Shown here: positions 26,301 through 33,952 of the stretch, piece by piece
Layout: each line of letters opens with the position of its first letter
How positions within the stretch are numbered: the first letter of the stretch is position 1
Assembly (NCBI RefSeq): GCF_024181725.1
Contig: NZ_CP028908.1
Location: forward strand, 4,577,501-4,641,500
Direction of reading: 5' to 3'
Length of the DNA: 64,000 nucleotides
Source: Bradyrhizobium sp. WD16
Lineage (GTDB): Bacteria; Pseudomonadota; Alphaproteobacteria; Rhizobiales; Xanthobacteraceae
The notes under the pieces: generated by a model
What the model saw: the letters and a program-made list of their open reading frames with translations, nothing else
The model's database searches: none
What the model was told of the DNA's origin: nothing
Position numbers and translations under genes: made by a program

Positions 26301-26899
26301 CGATGGCGCGGACAGATCTTGGTCAGAGGGTCGGCGGAACGATCGTTACGGCTACGGCCGGCGGCCTCGGCGCGGTTGCCGGCGGTGGGAAGTTCGCGGA
26401 TGGCGCCGTGACGGGGGCGTTCGGTTACCTATTCAACCAAATGGCTGCAGAGCGCTACCCCTTTCAGCAGGGCGTCGAAAGCATGGGGTTCTCTGGTCCG
26501 TATGCCAACATCCTAGGTAACTATGGAAGGGCACTTTTTGGCCTTTTGGGAATAGCTAGCGCTGGCACTGCAGCAGCCGATCTGGCACTTGCTGGGGCTG
26601 CCATGCGAACCGGCGCAACCATTCTTGTCGATAGCACGGGGGTTGCGACGATCGAAGTGAACGGCGCTAACATGTCTGTACATGCTGCTCAGCAAGCTAC
26701 GCGACGAATGATCTCTCTTGAGGACATTTCGGGAGCAATGACCGAGGGAACCTCGTTCCCGTATGTGCAGAGTGGACAAGCTCAATTGGGGTACTACAAT
26801 AATTCAACCAATACCTTCGTAGGGGTGGGTAGGAACATAACGACCGTCATCAACCCAAAATCCCCTGAGAATTATATTCGGAATCTTATGGGACGATAG
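23315..26899 (+). CDS. Exported Rhs-repeat protein with DUF4258-like C-terminal tip
   Basis: This 1194-residue protein starts at ATG 23315 after GGGGAG. A signal peptide (AGAAGALILCGILGSGSALAA) is followed by many YD repeats (YDAxGR, YDxLGR types) up to about residue 840. The Rhs core end is HTDHLGSISVITNESG, GLVHLNGRVYDPLLARMTSPDP and NPQGWNRYSYVGNDPLAFTDPNG. The variable tip (about 844-1194) has Ala/Gly-rich hydrophobic segments and then a last domain, VHAAQQATRRMISLEDISGA to NITTVINPKSPENYI, resembling DUF4258. In this layout the shell encloses a toxin. DUF4258 as the toxin and the neighbouring DUF2283 as its immunity protein is an inference. No Rhs autoproteolysis test was possible. Confidence 0.87.
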   Translation: MGQGIVNKAVAGAAGALILCGILGSGSALAASGSRISSFAYDAASGLLIQEVIEPNTPALRLQTDYTYDAFGHKTAVAVSGADIATRGSSSTYDAKGQFVTSNTNALGQSETWAYDARFGLPTSHTGPNGLTTTWSYDSFGRKILEVRADGTQTKWAYSYCSGVNGGTATCPTGAAYLLQTTSLAPDGTTPNAPVGIVYYDPLDREVARDTQGFDGSTVRALKQYDALGRVARTSRPYFLAGGAPQWTTYTYDAAGRVVKVVAPDGSVTQTAYHGLSVTDTNALNQTRTTVKNSQGQVVSITDALGKTMTNAYDPFGNLVATTDAVGNVVSASFDIRGRKIGSVDPDMGSWSYSYNVLGQLVGQTDAKGQTVTVVYDKLNRMVRRVEADMTSVWTYDTATNGIGKLASAGITAGPGAGFQRSFGYDALGRPVQVATTIDGATYAMGATYDANGRLSKVSYPSGFTARYGYNSLGYANQLLDEVTSQVHWTANAMDAEQHLTQQTAGNGLVTTRSFDAATGRLTAIGTGAGSAVQNLAYTFDRLGNPLSRTDGNTNLAESFSYDALNRLTSATVSLSPTPLAKTFTYDAVGNLTSKSDVGSYSYAPPGSPLPHAVMSVSGGTISTTFSYDPNGNQTGGLNRTIAYTSYNKPASITQGARTISFLDDVDHQRFKQVTPEGTTLYIAGFGVLAELSGPGTTAAKWTDYLSVGNAKVGMRVLQAASETLNLRYFHTDHLGSISVITNESGVVQERLSFDAWGKRRNPDGSDDTAGSITSQTTRGFTGQEELSVAGLVHLNGRVYDPLLARMTSPDPTVTDPSNPQGWNRYSYVGNDPLAFTDPNGFSWLSEFFHSVANFINSIPILRSIVQIAATIFLNAVLPGAGTLVTAALAAAGGAAIANGLSGGNLASMLKSAAISGLTAMAMFGVGEATNAIAGVPAGMPHITPRVSSEAFAFNVAGHAAVGCGSALASGGSCASGALSGAAGSVATSLTADLFPMARTDLGQRVGGTIVTATAGGLGAVAGGGKFADGAVTGAFGYLFNQMAAERYPFQQGVESMGFSGPYANILGNYGRALFGLLGIASAGTAAADLALAGAAMRTGATILVDSTGVATIEVNGANMSVHAAQQATRRMISLEDISGAMTEGTSFPYVQSGQAQLGYYNNSTNTFVGVGRNITTVINPKSPENYIRNLMGR

Positions 26900-26901
26900 T
26901 A

Positions 26902-27141
26902 ATGAGGCTCAGATACGATCCTTCTGTCGATGCAGCTTACATCGAGCTGGACGAACGCGCCGACTCATCGTCTTTTGGATTCACTTACGTCTGTGATCCA
27001 ATTCAAGTAGGAGGCCAGATTCACTTGGATTTCGACATCAACGGTCGCCTCGTTGGCCTCGAGGTCCTACAGGCGAGCAAGAAGCTCGCCCTTTCCCTGC
27101 TCGAAACGCCCAATACTGGTTCGCCAGGGGATGATAGTTGA
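26902..27141 (+). CDS. DUF2283 protein, putative immunity to the Rhs tip
   Basis: This 79-residue protein has MRLRYDPSVDAAYIELDERA, IHLDFDINGRLVGLEVLQAS and a short tail, the DUF2283 pattern (RYDP.AD..YI.L, D.D..GRLVGIEVL.AS). It starts two bases after the Rhs stop codon, so translation is coupled. In many genomes DUF2283 genes sit beside DUF4258 genes as small toxin-antitoxin-like pairs (from memory), which is the basis for the immunity call. It is followed by an IS110 element. Confidence 0.8.
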   Translation: MRLRYDPSVDAAYIELDERADSSSFGFTYVCDPIQVGGQIHLDFDINGRLVGLEVLQASKKLALSLLETPNTGSPGDDS

Positions 27142-27250
27142 GCATCGCTGATTGTGGGAATTACGGTGATGGGGTGGACGGCGCCACCCTCGGCATTTGT
27201 TGTGCCATGATGTGTCGTTGTCGAAGCGATTCATCAAGGGAGCGCCGTCC

Positions 27251-28321
27251 ATGGAGAAGTCTACAGCAAACGGGGCCGTCGTCACACTTGGCATCGATCT
27301 CGCCAAGAATGTCTTTCAGTTGCACGGGGTCGATGCCGCCGGCAAAGTGGTTCTGCAGCGGGCCGTGAGACGCAAGGATTTGCTTGCAGTTGTGGGGCGC
27401 CTTCAGAAATGTCTGATCGGCATGGAGGCTTGCGCCACGTCGCATTTCTGGGCGCGCTGCTTCACTGAGATCGGCCACGAGGTGAGACTGATCCCGCCGG
27501 CCTATGTGAAAGCCTATGTGCGTCGGCAGAAGAACGACGCAGCCGACGCCGCGGCGATCTGCGAGGCGGTCAGCCGGCCATCGATGCGCTTCGTACCGAT
27601 CAAGAGCCGTGAGCAGCAAGCGCTTCTGCTGCTGCACCGAGGTCGCGAACTGCTGGTCGGCCAGCGGGTCGGGCTGATCAACGCATTGCGCGGACACCTC
27701 GCCGAGTTCGGTGCCGTGGCTGCGCAGGGTGTGCGGCACCTGCCAGGTCTGTTGGCACTCATCGAAGATCCCGACGACCCCCGGCTGCCGGTCGCGGTGC
27801 GTGCCGCGTTGGCGCCGCTGATGATCCAGTTGCGAAGTATCGAGGCCGCCATCGCCGACTTCGATCGGCAGATTCTGACGGCTCACCGCGCCGACGCGGC
27901 GAGCCGTCGGCTGGCGACGATTCCCGGCATCGGCCCGGTCACGGCCTCGGCACTGACGGCGAGCATCACCGATCCCTCGATGTTTGCCTCGGGTCGTGAC
28001 TTCGCGGCGTTTCTCGGCCTGGTCCCGAGACAGTCGTCGAGCGGCGGCAAGGAGCGGCTGGGTCGCATCTCCAAGATGGGTGATCGTTACCTGCGCAAGC
28101 TGCTGGTGGTGGGTGCCACGGCGGTGCTGCGCCATGTGAAGGACGGCGGCGCGGCATCGAAGCTGTGGGCGCAGGGATTGTTGGCGAAGAAGTCATTCAA
28201 GGTCGTTGCGGTAGCGCTTGCCAACAAGACGGCGCGCATCGTGTGGGCGCTGCTAATGCGAGGCGGGGTCTATCGGAACGAGGCGCGCACCCCCATGGCG
28301 AGGCAAGTGCAGGTCGCCTGA
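27251..28321 (+). CDS. IS110-family transposase
   Basis: This 356-residue DEDD-type recombinase has acidic residues in TLGIDLAKNVFQLHG, IGMEACATSHFWAR and QKNDAADAAAICEA. The C-terminal Transposase_20 domain has TIPGIGPVTASALTA and the catalytic serine region RQSSSGGKERLGRISKMGD. It starts at ATG 27251 after GGGAGCG. Full length, with no visible damage. Confidence 0.95.
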   Translation: MEKSTANGAVVTLGIDLAKNVFQLHGVDAAGKVVLQRAVRRKDLLAVVGRLQKCLIGMEACATSHFWARCFTEIGHEVRLIPPAYVKAYVRRQKNDAADAAAICEAVSRPSMRFVPIKSREQQALLLLHRGRELLVGQRVGLINALRGHLAEFGAVAAQGVRHLPGLLALIEDPDDPRLPVAVRAALAPLMIQLRSIEAAIADFDRQILTAHRADAASRRLATIPGIGPVTASALTASITDPSMFASGRDFAAFLGLVPRQSSSGGKERLGRISKMGDRYLRKLLVVGATAVLRHVKDGGAASKLWAQGLLAKKSFKVVAVALANKTARIVWALLMRGGVYRNEARTPMARQVQVA

Positions 28322-28578
28322 GGGCGGAACTGCGCGCCGCTTCGATCGAAGATCAACAGAGTTTGGCGGAAGGTGCTGCGAATTGATGCGACCGGGTCGA
28401 GCCGGTGATCAGGACACCCCGATGTTACTGTCGGCGCCATCGAAGCGCGATACGGTGATAGGGACCAGATCAGCGGACAACATCAGGGCCAGCAGGCAAG
28501 TGTCCTGCATCAACAGGCCGGACACATGACCGCACCCGACTACGCCGCATCGGTATCGTCGTTTCCTCTTGCCAAAAC
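28322..28578 (+). ncRNA. Candidate bridge-RNA region of the IS110 element
   Basis: The 257 bases between the transposase stop and the right subterminal repeat hold no gene. IS110-family recombinases use an element-encoded bridge RNA, and in IS1111-like members it is coded downstream of the transposase. Position and length fit, and short inverted repeats such as GGTCGAGCCGGTGATCAGGA-type blocks are present, but I could not fold the RNA or identify its guide loops. Confidence 0.35.
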
Positions 28579-28635
28579 GGCGCCGTCCACACATGACAGG
28601 TGCGCCGGGAGACTGGCGAGGAGCAGGTGGTGCAA

Positions 28636-28788
28636 AGTTACGGTGACACTGCACCAAATAGATTAGCCAAGGCTCTCAGGCATGGCCGTCAGGCCAGCGG
28701 TGCCGTCATGCTCAGGGCGTCCGGGGTGGGTGTTGGTGACGGTGTCGACCGCCAGGGGACCAGCCATACTCACGACGCCGCAAGTCGG
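28636..28788 (+). repeat. Rhs-remnant repeat, copy 1 (short)
   Basis: It begins AGTTACGGTGACACTGCACC then AAATAGATTAGCC, and continues with GGTGACGGTGTCGACCGCCA and CATACTCACGACGCCGCAAG. It stops before the Rhs-like tail seen in the longer copies. Confidence 0.75.
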
Positions 28789-29019
28789 CAATTACGGCGA
28801 CAGTGCACTAAATAGATTAGCAGAGCTTCCAGCCATGGCCCGTCTGGCCGGCGGCGCCGTCATGCTCAGGGCGACTGGGGCGGGTGTGGGTGATGGTGTC
28901 GACCGCCAGGGGACCAGCCATACTCACGACGCCGCAAGTCGCGTTGCGAAGGTGGCCGAGCGATCCATGGCGCGGCCTCTGACGCCGGTGGCCGCCTCGG
29001 CAAAGTGAGCTATCCGCCG
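28789..29019 (+). repeat. Rhs-remnant repeat, copy 2
   Basis: It starts CAATTACGGCGACAGTGCAC and continues as in copy 1. Beyond GCAAGTCGCG it extends through GATCCATGGCGCGGCCTCTG into a tail GACGCCGGTGGCCGCCTCGG-CAAAGTGAGCTATCCG. The tail matches the Rhs gene at 24661-24697 (coding DANGRLSKVSYP), with a one-base deletion just upstream. Confidence 0.75.
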
Positions 29020-29100
29020 ATTTACCGCGAACTCTGGCTCCAATGTAAGCATCCGGCGAAGTCTTCGCCGGACGCTTACCACAAGCCCGTGGATCTCGCC

Positions 29101-29177
29101 GTATGACGGCGGCGCGGGCCTGACGGCCATGGCTGAGAGTCTTGGTTAATCTATTTGGTGGAGTGTCACCGTAACTT
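29101..29177 (-). repeat. Rhs-remnant repeat, copy 3 (inverted, partial)
   Basis: Read on the minus strand from 29177 it gives AAGTTACGGTGACACTCCAC then CAAATAGATTAACC and GGCCGTCAGGCCCGCGCCGC. It is therefore the start of the same repeat in the opposite orientation, and it faces copy 4 across the small gene at 29207-29539. Confidence 0.75.
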
Positions 29178-29206
29178 CCATCAGCTACAAACATCAAGGT
29201 GCCGCA

Positions 29207-29539
29207 ATGACGGGCTCAATTGTCGACCAGTTGTCCCAGTGGCTTGGGACTAGGCGTACGAATCTGGTTCAATCCGGCATCGAAATTACCGATCGATTGC
29301 CGCAGCTGTCCTCGAACGTTCCTTGGAAGGGCACCATTGGGCTGGCTAAGGACGATATTTTTGTCAGCTTTACGGTGTGGGAGCGCACCGCGTATCAGTC
29401 AGAGTTGATCATCGTTGATGGCCAATCGGGAAAAACTCTACGATCCGACGACGCAACCCCGCAGCGACCAGAGGAAATCGAAGCTGTACTAGATTCTGTT
29501 GTAAATGATCTTGTTGCGGGAATTTATCGGCGTGTTTAG
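29207..29539 (+). CDS. Hypothetical protein, candidate orphan immunity protein
   Basis: This 110-residue soluble protein has no signal peptide. Notable segments are DIFVSFTVWERTAYQSELIIVDGQSG and a C-terminal helix PEEIEAVLDSVVNDLVAGI. I do not recognise a family. It starts at ATG 29207 with AAGG eight bases upstream and is poorer in GC than its neighbours. It sits alone between an inverted and a direct copy of the Rhs-remnant repeat, downstream of an Rhs toxin locus. Orphan immunity genes often accumulate in that place, so immunity is a reasoned guess from position and size only. Confidence 0.6.
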   Translation: MTGSIVDQLSQWLGTRRTNLVQSGIEITDRLPQLSSNVPWKGTIGLAKDDIFVSFTVWERTAYQSELIIVDGQSGKTLRSDDATPQRPEEIEAVLDSVVNDLVAGIYRRV

Positions 29540-29546
29540 CCGAAGG

Positions 29547-29772
29547 AGTTACGGTGACGCTGCACCAAATAGATTAGCCGAGCTTCCAGCCATGGCCGTC
29601 AGGCCGGCGGCGCCGTCACGCTCAGGGCGTCTGGGGCGGGTGTGGGTGACGGTGTCGACCGCCGGGGGACCAGCCATACTCACGACGCCGCAAGTCGTGT
29701 TGCGAAGGTGGCCGAGCGATCCATGGCACGACCTCTGACGCCGATGGCCGCCTCGGCAAGGTGAGCTATCCG
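29547..29772 (+). repeat. Rhs-remnant repeat, copy 4
   Basis: A full 226-base unit from AGTTACGGTGACGCTGCACC to the Rhs-like tail GGCAAGGTGAGCTATCCG. Copy 5 follows with no gap, so the two are in tandem. Confidence 0.78.
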
Positions 29773-30055
29773 AGTTACGGTGACACTGCACCAAATAGAT
29801 TAGCCAAGGCTCTCAGCCATGGCCGTCATGCTCAGGGCGTCCGGGGTGGGTGTTGGTGACGGTGTCGACCGCCGGGGGACCAGCCATACTCACGACGCCG
29901 CAAGTCGTGTTGCGAAGGTGGCCGAGCGATCCATGGCGCGACCTCTGACGCCGATGGCCGCCTCGGCAAGGTGAGCTATCCGCCGGGCTTCACCGCGCGC
30001 TACGGCTATAACAGCCTCGGCTACGCCAGCCTGTTGCTCGACGACGTCGCCACCC
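29773..30055 (+). pseudogene. Rhs-remnant repeat, copy 5, with a longer rhs gene fragment
   Basis: It starts like copy 4. From about 29935 it continues as clear rhs core coding sequence: the frame through 29971-30055 reads SYPPGFTARYGYNSLGYASL and then LLDDVAT. The intact Rhs protein has SYPSGFTARYGYNSLGYANQ and LLDEVTS at 24690-24770. The match ends at about 30055, just before putA. This is a decayed piece of a second rhs gene and probably marks the right edge of the island. Confidence 0.8.
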
Positions 30056-30089
30056 GGTGGTGCCGCCGGTTCCCATCGGCTTTCAACTC

Positions 30090-33000
30090 CTACCCGATCG
30101 CCATCAGGCTCGCATTGCCGCCCGCCGCGGCGGTGTTGATCGAGGTCGAAACCTCTTCCAGAAGCCAATGAACGCTGTATGCATCCGGGTTGCGCGCGAT
30201 TTCATCCGCCGAAGCGGCCTGAACGAGCACGATGGGTCCCGGCATCGCGGCAATCCGCTTGCAGAGCGATCGGACGCGCTCGGCCGCTCCCTCGACCAAA
30301 GCCCCCGCAAACGGACCGTCGGCGACCCAGTCGGTCGACCAGGACATGCGGCCGGCCAGGCCCGGCGGCAGCCCGACCAGCGCGGTCCGCAGCCCCGAGG
30401 CGGCATCAATCACGGCGCGGTTGCCGGTGGCGAGCACGGCGCCAAGCTGACGATAGAGCCCGTTCGCCGTCTCGGGGGCGAGAAGGATGGAGCCCCGCGG
30501 ACGCAGCGCGTAGATGTTGCGTTCACCGACGGGGCCGGCAAGCTCGACCTCATGCCCGAGCGCCGATCGCCGGCCGAAGTGACGGGCGGCGTCGGCGGCG
30601 GCGTGAGCCCCCTTGGCGTCCAGCCACGTCACCAGATCGAGCAGCGCGGGGTCGGCCTTTGCCGAGCGGTGCCGCAGCGCCATCGGGGAGGGCGTGACAA
30701 GTCGAGCCAGATATTGCGGCCCGCCGGCCTTGGGACCGGTGCCCGAGAGCCCGCGGCCGCCGAATGGCTGGACGCCGACGACGGCGCCGATGACATTGCG
30801 ATTGACGTAGATGTTTCCCGCCTTGATGCGATCCGTGACCCGCGCGATCGTTTCGTCGAGGCGCGTATGCAGACCAAACGTGAGGCCATAGCCCGTCGCA
30901 TTGATCTCCTCGATCAGGCGGTCGAGATCTTCACGGCGATATCTCAGGACGTGAAGTACGGGCCCGAAGATTTCCCGTTCGAGATCCGAAAGCGTCTTCA
31001 GCTCGATAATTGTTGGAGATACGAAGGTGCCATCGGCGTCGTCATCGCTCCGGCCGATCTGCTCGACCCGGCAGCCGAGGTCACGCATCCTCTCGACATG
31101 CTGTGCTATGGCGTCCCTTGCTTCCAGGGTGATGACCGGACCGACGTCGACCGCCAAAACATCCGTGCGCCCGATCTTCAGCTCACGCATCGCGCCCTTC
31201 AGCATGGTCAGGATCCGGTCCGCTACGTCCTCCTGCAGACAGAGAACGCGGAGCGCCGAACATCGTTGGCCGGCGCTGTCGAAGGCCGATGCAATGACGT
31301 CACCGACGACCTGCTCGGCAAGCGCGGAGGAATCGACAATCATCGCGTTCTGCCCGCCGGTCTCGGCGATCAGCGGAATCGGCCTATCCTCCGGCGACAG
31401 CCGGTTCGCCAGCTGTGACTGGATAAGGCGAGCGACCTCGCTCGAGCCGGTAAACATCACGGCGGAGATCTCCGGCGCGGCGACCAGAGCCGCGCCGATC
31501 CGGCCGTCGCCCGGCAACAGCTGGAGGACGTCAACGGGGATGCCCGCATCGTGCAACATGCGCACTCCCTCGGCTGCGATCAGGGGCGTTTCTTCGGCAG
31601 GTTTCGCCAACACCGGATTGCCTGTGACGAGCGCCGCGGCAATCTGGCCGATGAAGATCGCGAGCGGGAAATTCCATGGGCTGATGCAGGCGACCGGACC
31701 GAGTGGTTGATGCGTGGGATCCAGCGTGCGGCACGCTTCCGCCGCATAATAGCGCAGGAAATCAATTGCCTCGCGGACTTCCGCGATGGCGTTCGGCAGC
31801 GACTTTCCGGCCTCGCGCGAAATCAGGCCGAGTAGCGTCGACATTCGACCTTGCATGGCATCGGCCGCCCGGGTGAGGCATTCGGCGCGTTCTGCCGGGG
31901 GCAGGGAAGCCCAGCTCGCAGCCGCAGCGGAAGCCAGCCTGACCGCCCGCAGCACGTCGCCGTCCGACGCGTCCGTCACCCAGCCGACGATGTCGCGGCG
32001 ATCTCCCGGATTGCGGACCGGACGTGCCTGAGCGCTCGCCTCGCGACCCGCGGGGCGCGGTGCCGCCCGCCATGCGATGGCGGTGCTCGCCCGCAAGGCG
32101 CGCGCGAGAGATGCGAGCACGATCTCATCGGTGAGATCGAGGCCCGAGGAATTCACTCGCTCGCGTCCAAAGAGCTCGGCGGGAAGCTTGATCCTGCCGT
32201 GCGGCGCGCCGACCGTCGACATCGCCGCGACCGACCGGGCGGGATCATTCACGAGTTCATCGACCGATACGGTCGGATCGGAGATGCGGTTGACGAACGA
32301 GGAGTTCGCGCCATTCTCGAGCAGGCGCCGGACGAGATATGCGAGCAGGGTCTCGTGGGTGCCGACCGGAGCATAGATGCGAACAGGCCGATCGAGCCTC
32401 GCTGCGCCGACGACCTCCTCGTAGAGCGGCTCGCCCATGCCGTGGAGGCACTGGAACTCATATTGCCCCGGCTGAAAGTCCTGCCCCGCCATATGGTAGA
32501 TGGTCGCGAGCGTCTGCGCGTTGTGTGTCGCAAATTGCGGGAAGATGACGTCGGTCGCGGCGAGCAATTTCCTCGCGCAGGCGATGTAACAGACATCCGT
32601 ATAGGCCTTGCGGGTGTAGACGGGGAAACCGTTCAGCCCGTCGACCTGGGCGCGCTTGATCTCGGCGTCCCAATAGGCGCCCTTGACGAGGCGGACCATG
32701 ATGCGGCGGCCGGCGCGATGGGCAAGATCGATGATGTAGTCGAGCACGAATGGGCAGCGCTTGCCATAGGCCTGCACGACGAACCCAAGTCCATGCCAAC
32801 CGCCGAGATCCGCATCCAGGCAAAGGTCCTCGAGAAGATCGAGCGACAATTCGAGCCGATCCGCTTCCTCGGCGTCGATATTGAGGCCGATGTCAAATCG
32901 TTTCGCCAGGAGCGCCAGCGCCTTCACCCGGGGCAGGAGTTCGGCCATGACGCGCGCGGACTGGGCGCGGGAGTAACGTGGATGAAGCGCCGAAAGCTTG

Positions 33001-33806
33001 ATCGAGATGCCCGGGCCTTGGTAGATGCCGCGGCCGGCGGATGCCGTTCCAATCGCGTGGATCGCGTGTTCGTAGTCGTTGTAGTAGCGCTCGGCGTCGG
33101 CGGCGGTCAGTGCCGCCTCGCCAAGCATATCGTAGGAGTAGCGGAAGCCGTGCTGCTCCAGACGATTTGAGTGGCGGAGCGCCGCCTCGATGGTCTCGCC
33201 CCGGACGAATTGCTCCCCCATCATCCGCATCGCCATGTCGACGCCGCGGCGGATGACCGGCTCGCCACAGCGCGCGATCAGGCGGGCCAGTGCCGAACCG
33301 AGACGGTGGTCGTCGTTGACCGGTGAGGTCAATCGACCGGTGATGACCAGTCCCCAGGTGGCGGCGTTGATGAAGAGCGACCGTTCGCCGCCGAGATGCG
33401 ATTTCCAGTCGCCGGCGGCGATCTTGTCACGGATCAGCGCATCGCGAGTGGCGGTGTCGGGGATCCGCAGCAGCGCCTCGGCGAGGCACATCAGAGCGAC
33501 ACCTTCCTGGCTCGACAACGCGTATTCCTGAACGAGCGCCTCGACGCCCGAGCGCGTCTGTTTGGCGCGCAGCGTTTCGATCAGTCGTCTTGCGGTCTCT
33601 GCCACCGCCGAGCGGACTTCGGTCGAGAGTGTTGCGGCCTCGACCAGTGGGGGCAGGCATTCGGTTTCCGGACGGCGGTAGGCCGCCGTGATCGCCTGAC
33701 GCAATGCGCTCTGCGGACGGATCGCGGGAGCGAAATCTGAAAAGACCGGGCGCGGCGCTGTCGCGGGATCGCGTTGCGCATGAGATGTGATGTCGGAGTG
33801 GGACAT
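30090..33806 (-). CDS. putA: Bifunctional proline dehydrogenase / glutamate-semialdehyde dehydrogenase
   Basis: This protein of about 1238 residues converts proline to glutamate in two steps. The FAD-binding proline dehydrogenase barrel contains YEFQCLHGMGEPLYEEV and IYAPVGTHETLLAYLVRRLL. The aldehyde dehydrogenase domain has ISPWNFPLAIFIGQIAAAL, the Glu motif IAETGGQNAMIVDSSA and the catalytic Cys in DSAGQRCSALRVL. The end STSINTAAAGGNASLMAIG is typical. I chose ATG 33806 (GAGG upstream). It lacks the ribbon-helix-helix DNA-binding domain of enteric PutA, so control falls to the divergent putR. Confidence 0.96.
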   Translation of the reverse strand: MSHSDITSHAQRDPATAPRPVFSDFAPAIRPQSALRQAITAAYRRPETECLPPLVEAATLSTEVRSAVAETARRLIETLRAKQTRSGVEALVQEYALSSQEGVALMCLAEALLRIPDTATRDALIRDKIAAGDWKSHLGGERSLFINAATWGLVITGRLTSPVNDDHRLGSALARLIARCGEPVIRRGVDMAMRMMGEQFVRGETIEAALRHSNRLEQHGFRYSYDMLGEAALTAADAERYYNDYEHAIHAIGTASAGRGIYQGPGISIKLSALHPRYSRAQSARVMAELLPRVKALALLAKRFDIGLNIDAEEADRLELSLDLLEDLCLDADLGGWHGLGFVVQAYGKRCPFVLDYIIDLAHRAGRRIMVRLVKGAYWDAEIKRAQVDGLNGFPVYTRKAYTDVCYIACARKLLAATDVIFPQFATHNAQTLATIYHMAGQDFQPGQYEFQCLHGMGEPLYEEVVGAARLDRPVRIYAPVGTHETLLAYLVRRLLENGANSSFVNRISDPTVSVDELVNDPARSVAAMSTVGAPHGRIKLPAELFGRERVNSSGLDLTDEIVLASLARALRASTAIAWRAAPRPAGREASAQARPVRNPGDRRDIVGWVTDASDGDVLRAVRLASAAAASWASLPPAERAECLTRAADAMQGRMSTLLGLISREAGKSLPNAIAEVREAIDFLRYYAAEACRTLDPTHQPLGPVACISPWNFPLAIFIGQIAAALVTGNPVLAKPAEETPLIAAEGVRMLHDAGIPVDVLQLLPGDGRIGAALVAAPEISAVMFTGSSEVARLIQSQLANRLSPEDRPIPLIAETGGQNAMIVDSSALAEQVVGDVIASAFDSAGQRCSALRVLCLQEDVADRILTMLKGAMRELKIGRTDVLAVDVGPVITLEARDAIAQHVERMRDLGCRVEQIGRSDDDADGTFVSPTIIELKTLSDLEREIFGPVLHVLRYRREDLDRLIEEINATGYGLTFGLHTRLDETIARVTDRIKAGNIYVNRNVIGAVVGVQPFGGRGLSGTGPKAGGPQYLARLVTPSPMALRHRSAKADPALLDLVTWLDAKGAHAAADAARHFGRRSALGHEVELAGPVGERNIYALRPRGSILLAPETANGLYRQLGAVLATGNRAVIDAASGLRTALVGLPPGLAGRMSWSTDWVADGPFAGALVEGAAERVRSLCKRIAAMPGPIVLVQAASADEIARNPDAYSVHWLLEEVSTSINTAAAGGNASLMAIG

Positions 33807-33952
33807 TGTCGCGGCCTCAAGCTGGCGCCCATTTGCCTCGCGCCGCCATTCGATGGTCAAGACATAGCATCGCGGGCAGGGACGATCAGACTTGTTTTGT
33901 GCAGAAGGGCGATTAGATTGCCTTTCTTTTCCCGAAAAATCGGTCGGATGTC
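33807..33952. promoter_or_regulatory. putA/putR divergent promoter region
   Basis: 146 AT-richer bases lie between the putA ATG and the putR GTG. Lrp-type PutR proteins activate putA from such a shared region in response to proline. I see no perfect operator palindrome by eye. Confidence 0.5.

Larger units (their letters stand above)
27160..28600 (+). mobile_element. IS110-family element (IS1111-like layout)
   Basis: The transposase gene is flanked by subterminal inverted repeats GTGGACGGCGCC at 27174-27185 and its complement GGCGCCGTCCAC at 28579-28590. There are no terminal repeats or obvious target duplication, as expected for IS110/IS1111 elements. The 3' non-coding end is long (about 260 bases), as in the IS1111 group. 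The exact ends cannot be set by eye. A short AATTACGGTGA motif just outside the left end resembles the AGTTACGGTGA start of the repeats found to the right of the element. Confidence 0.8.
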
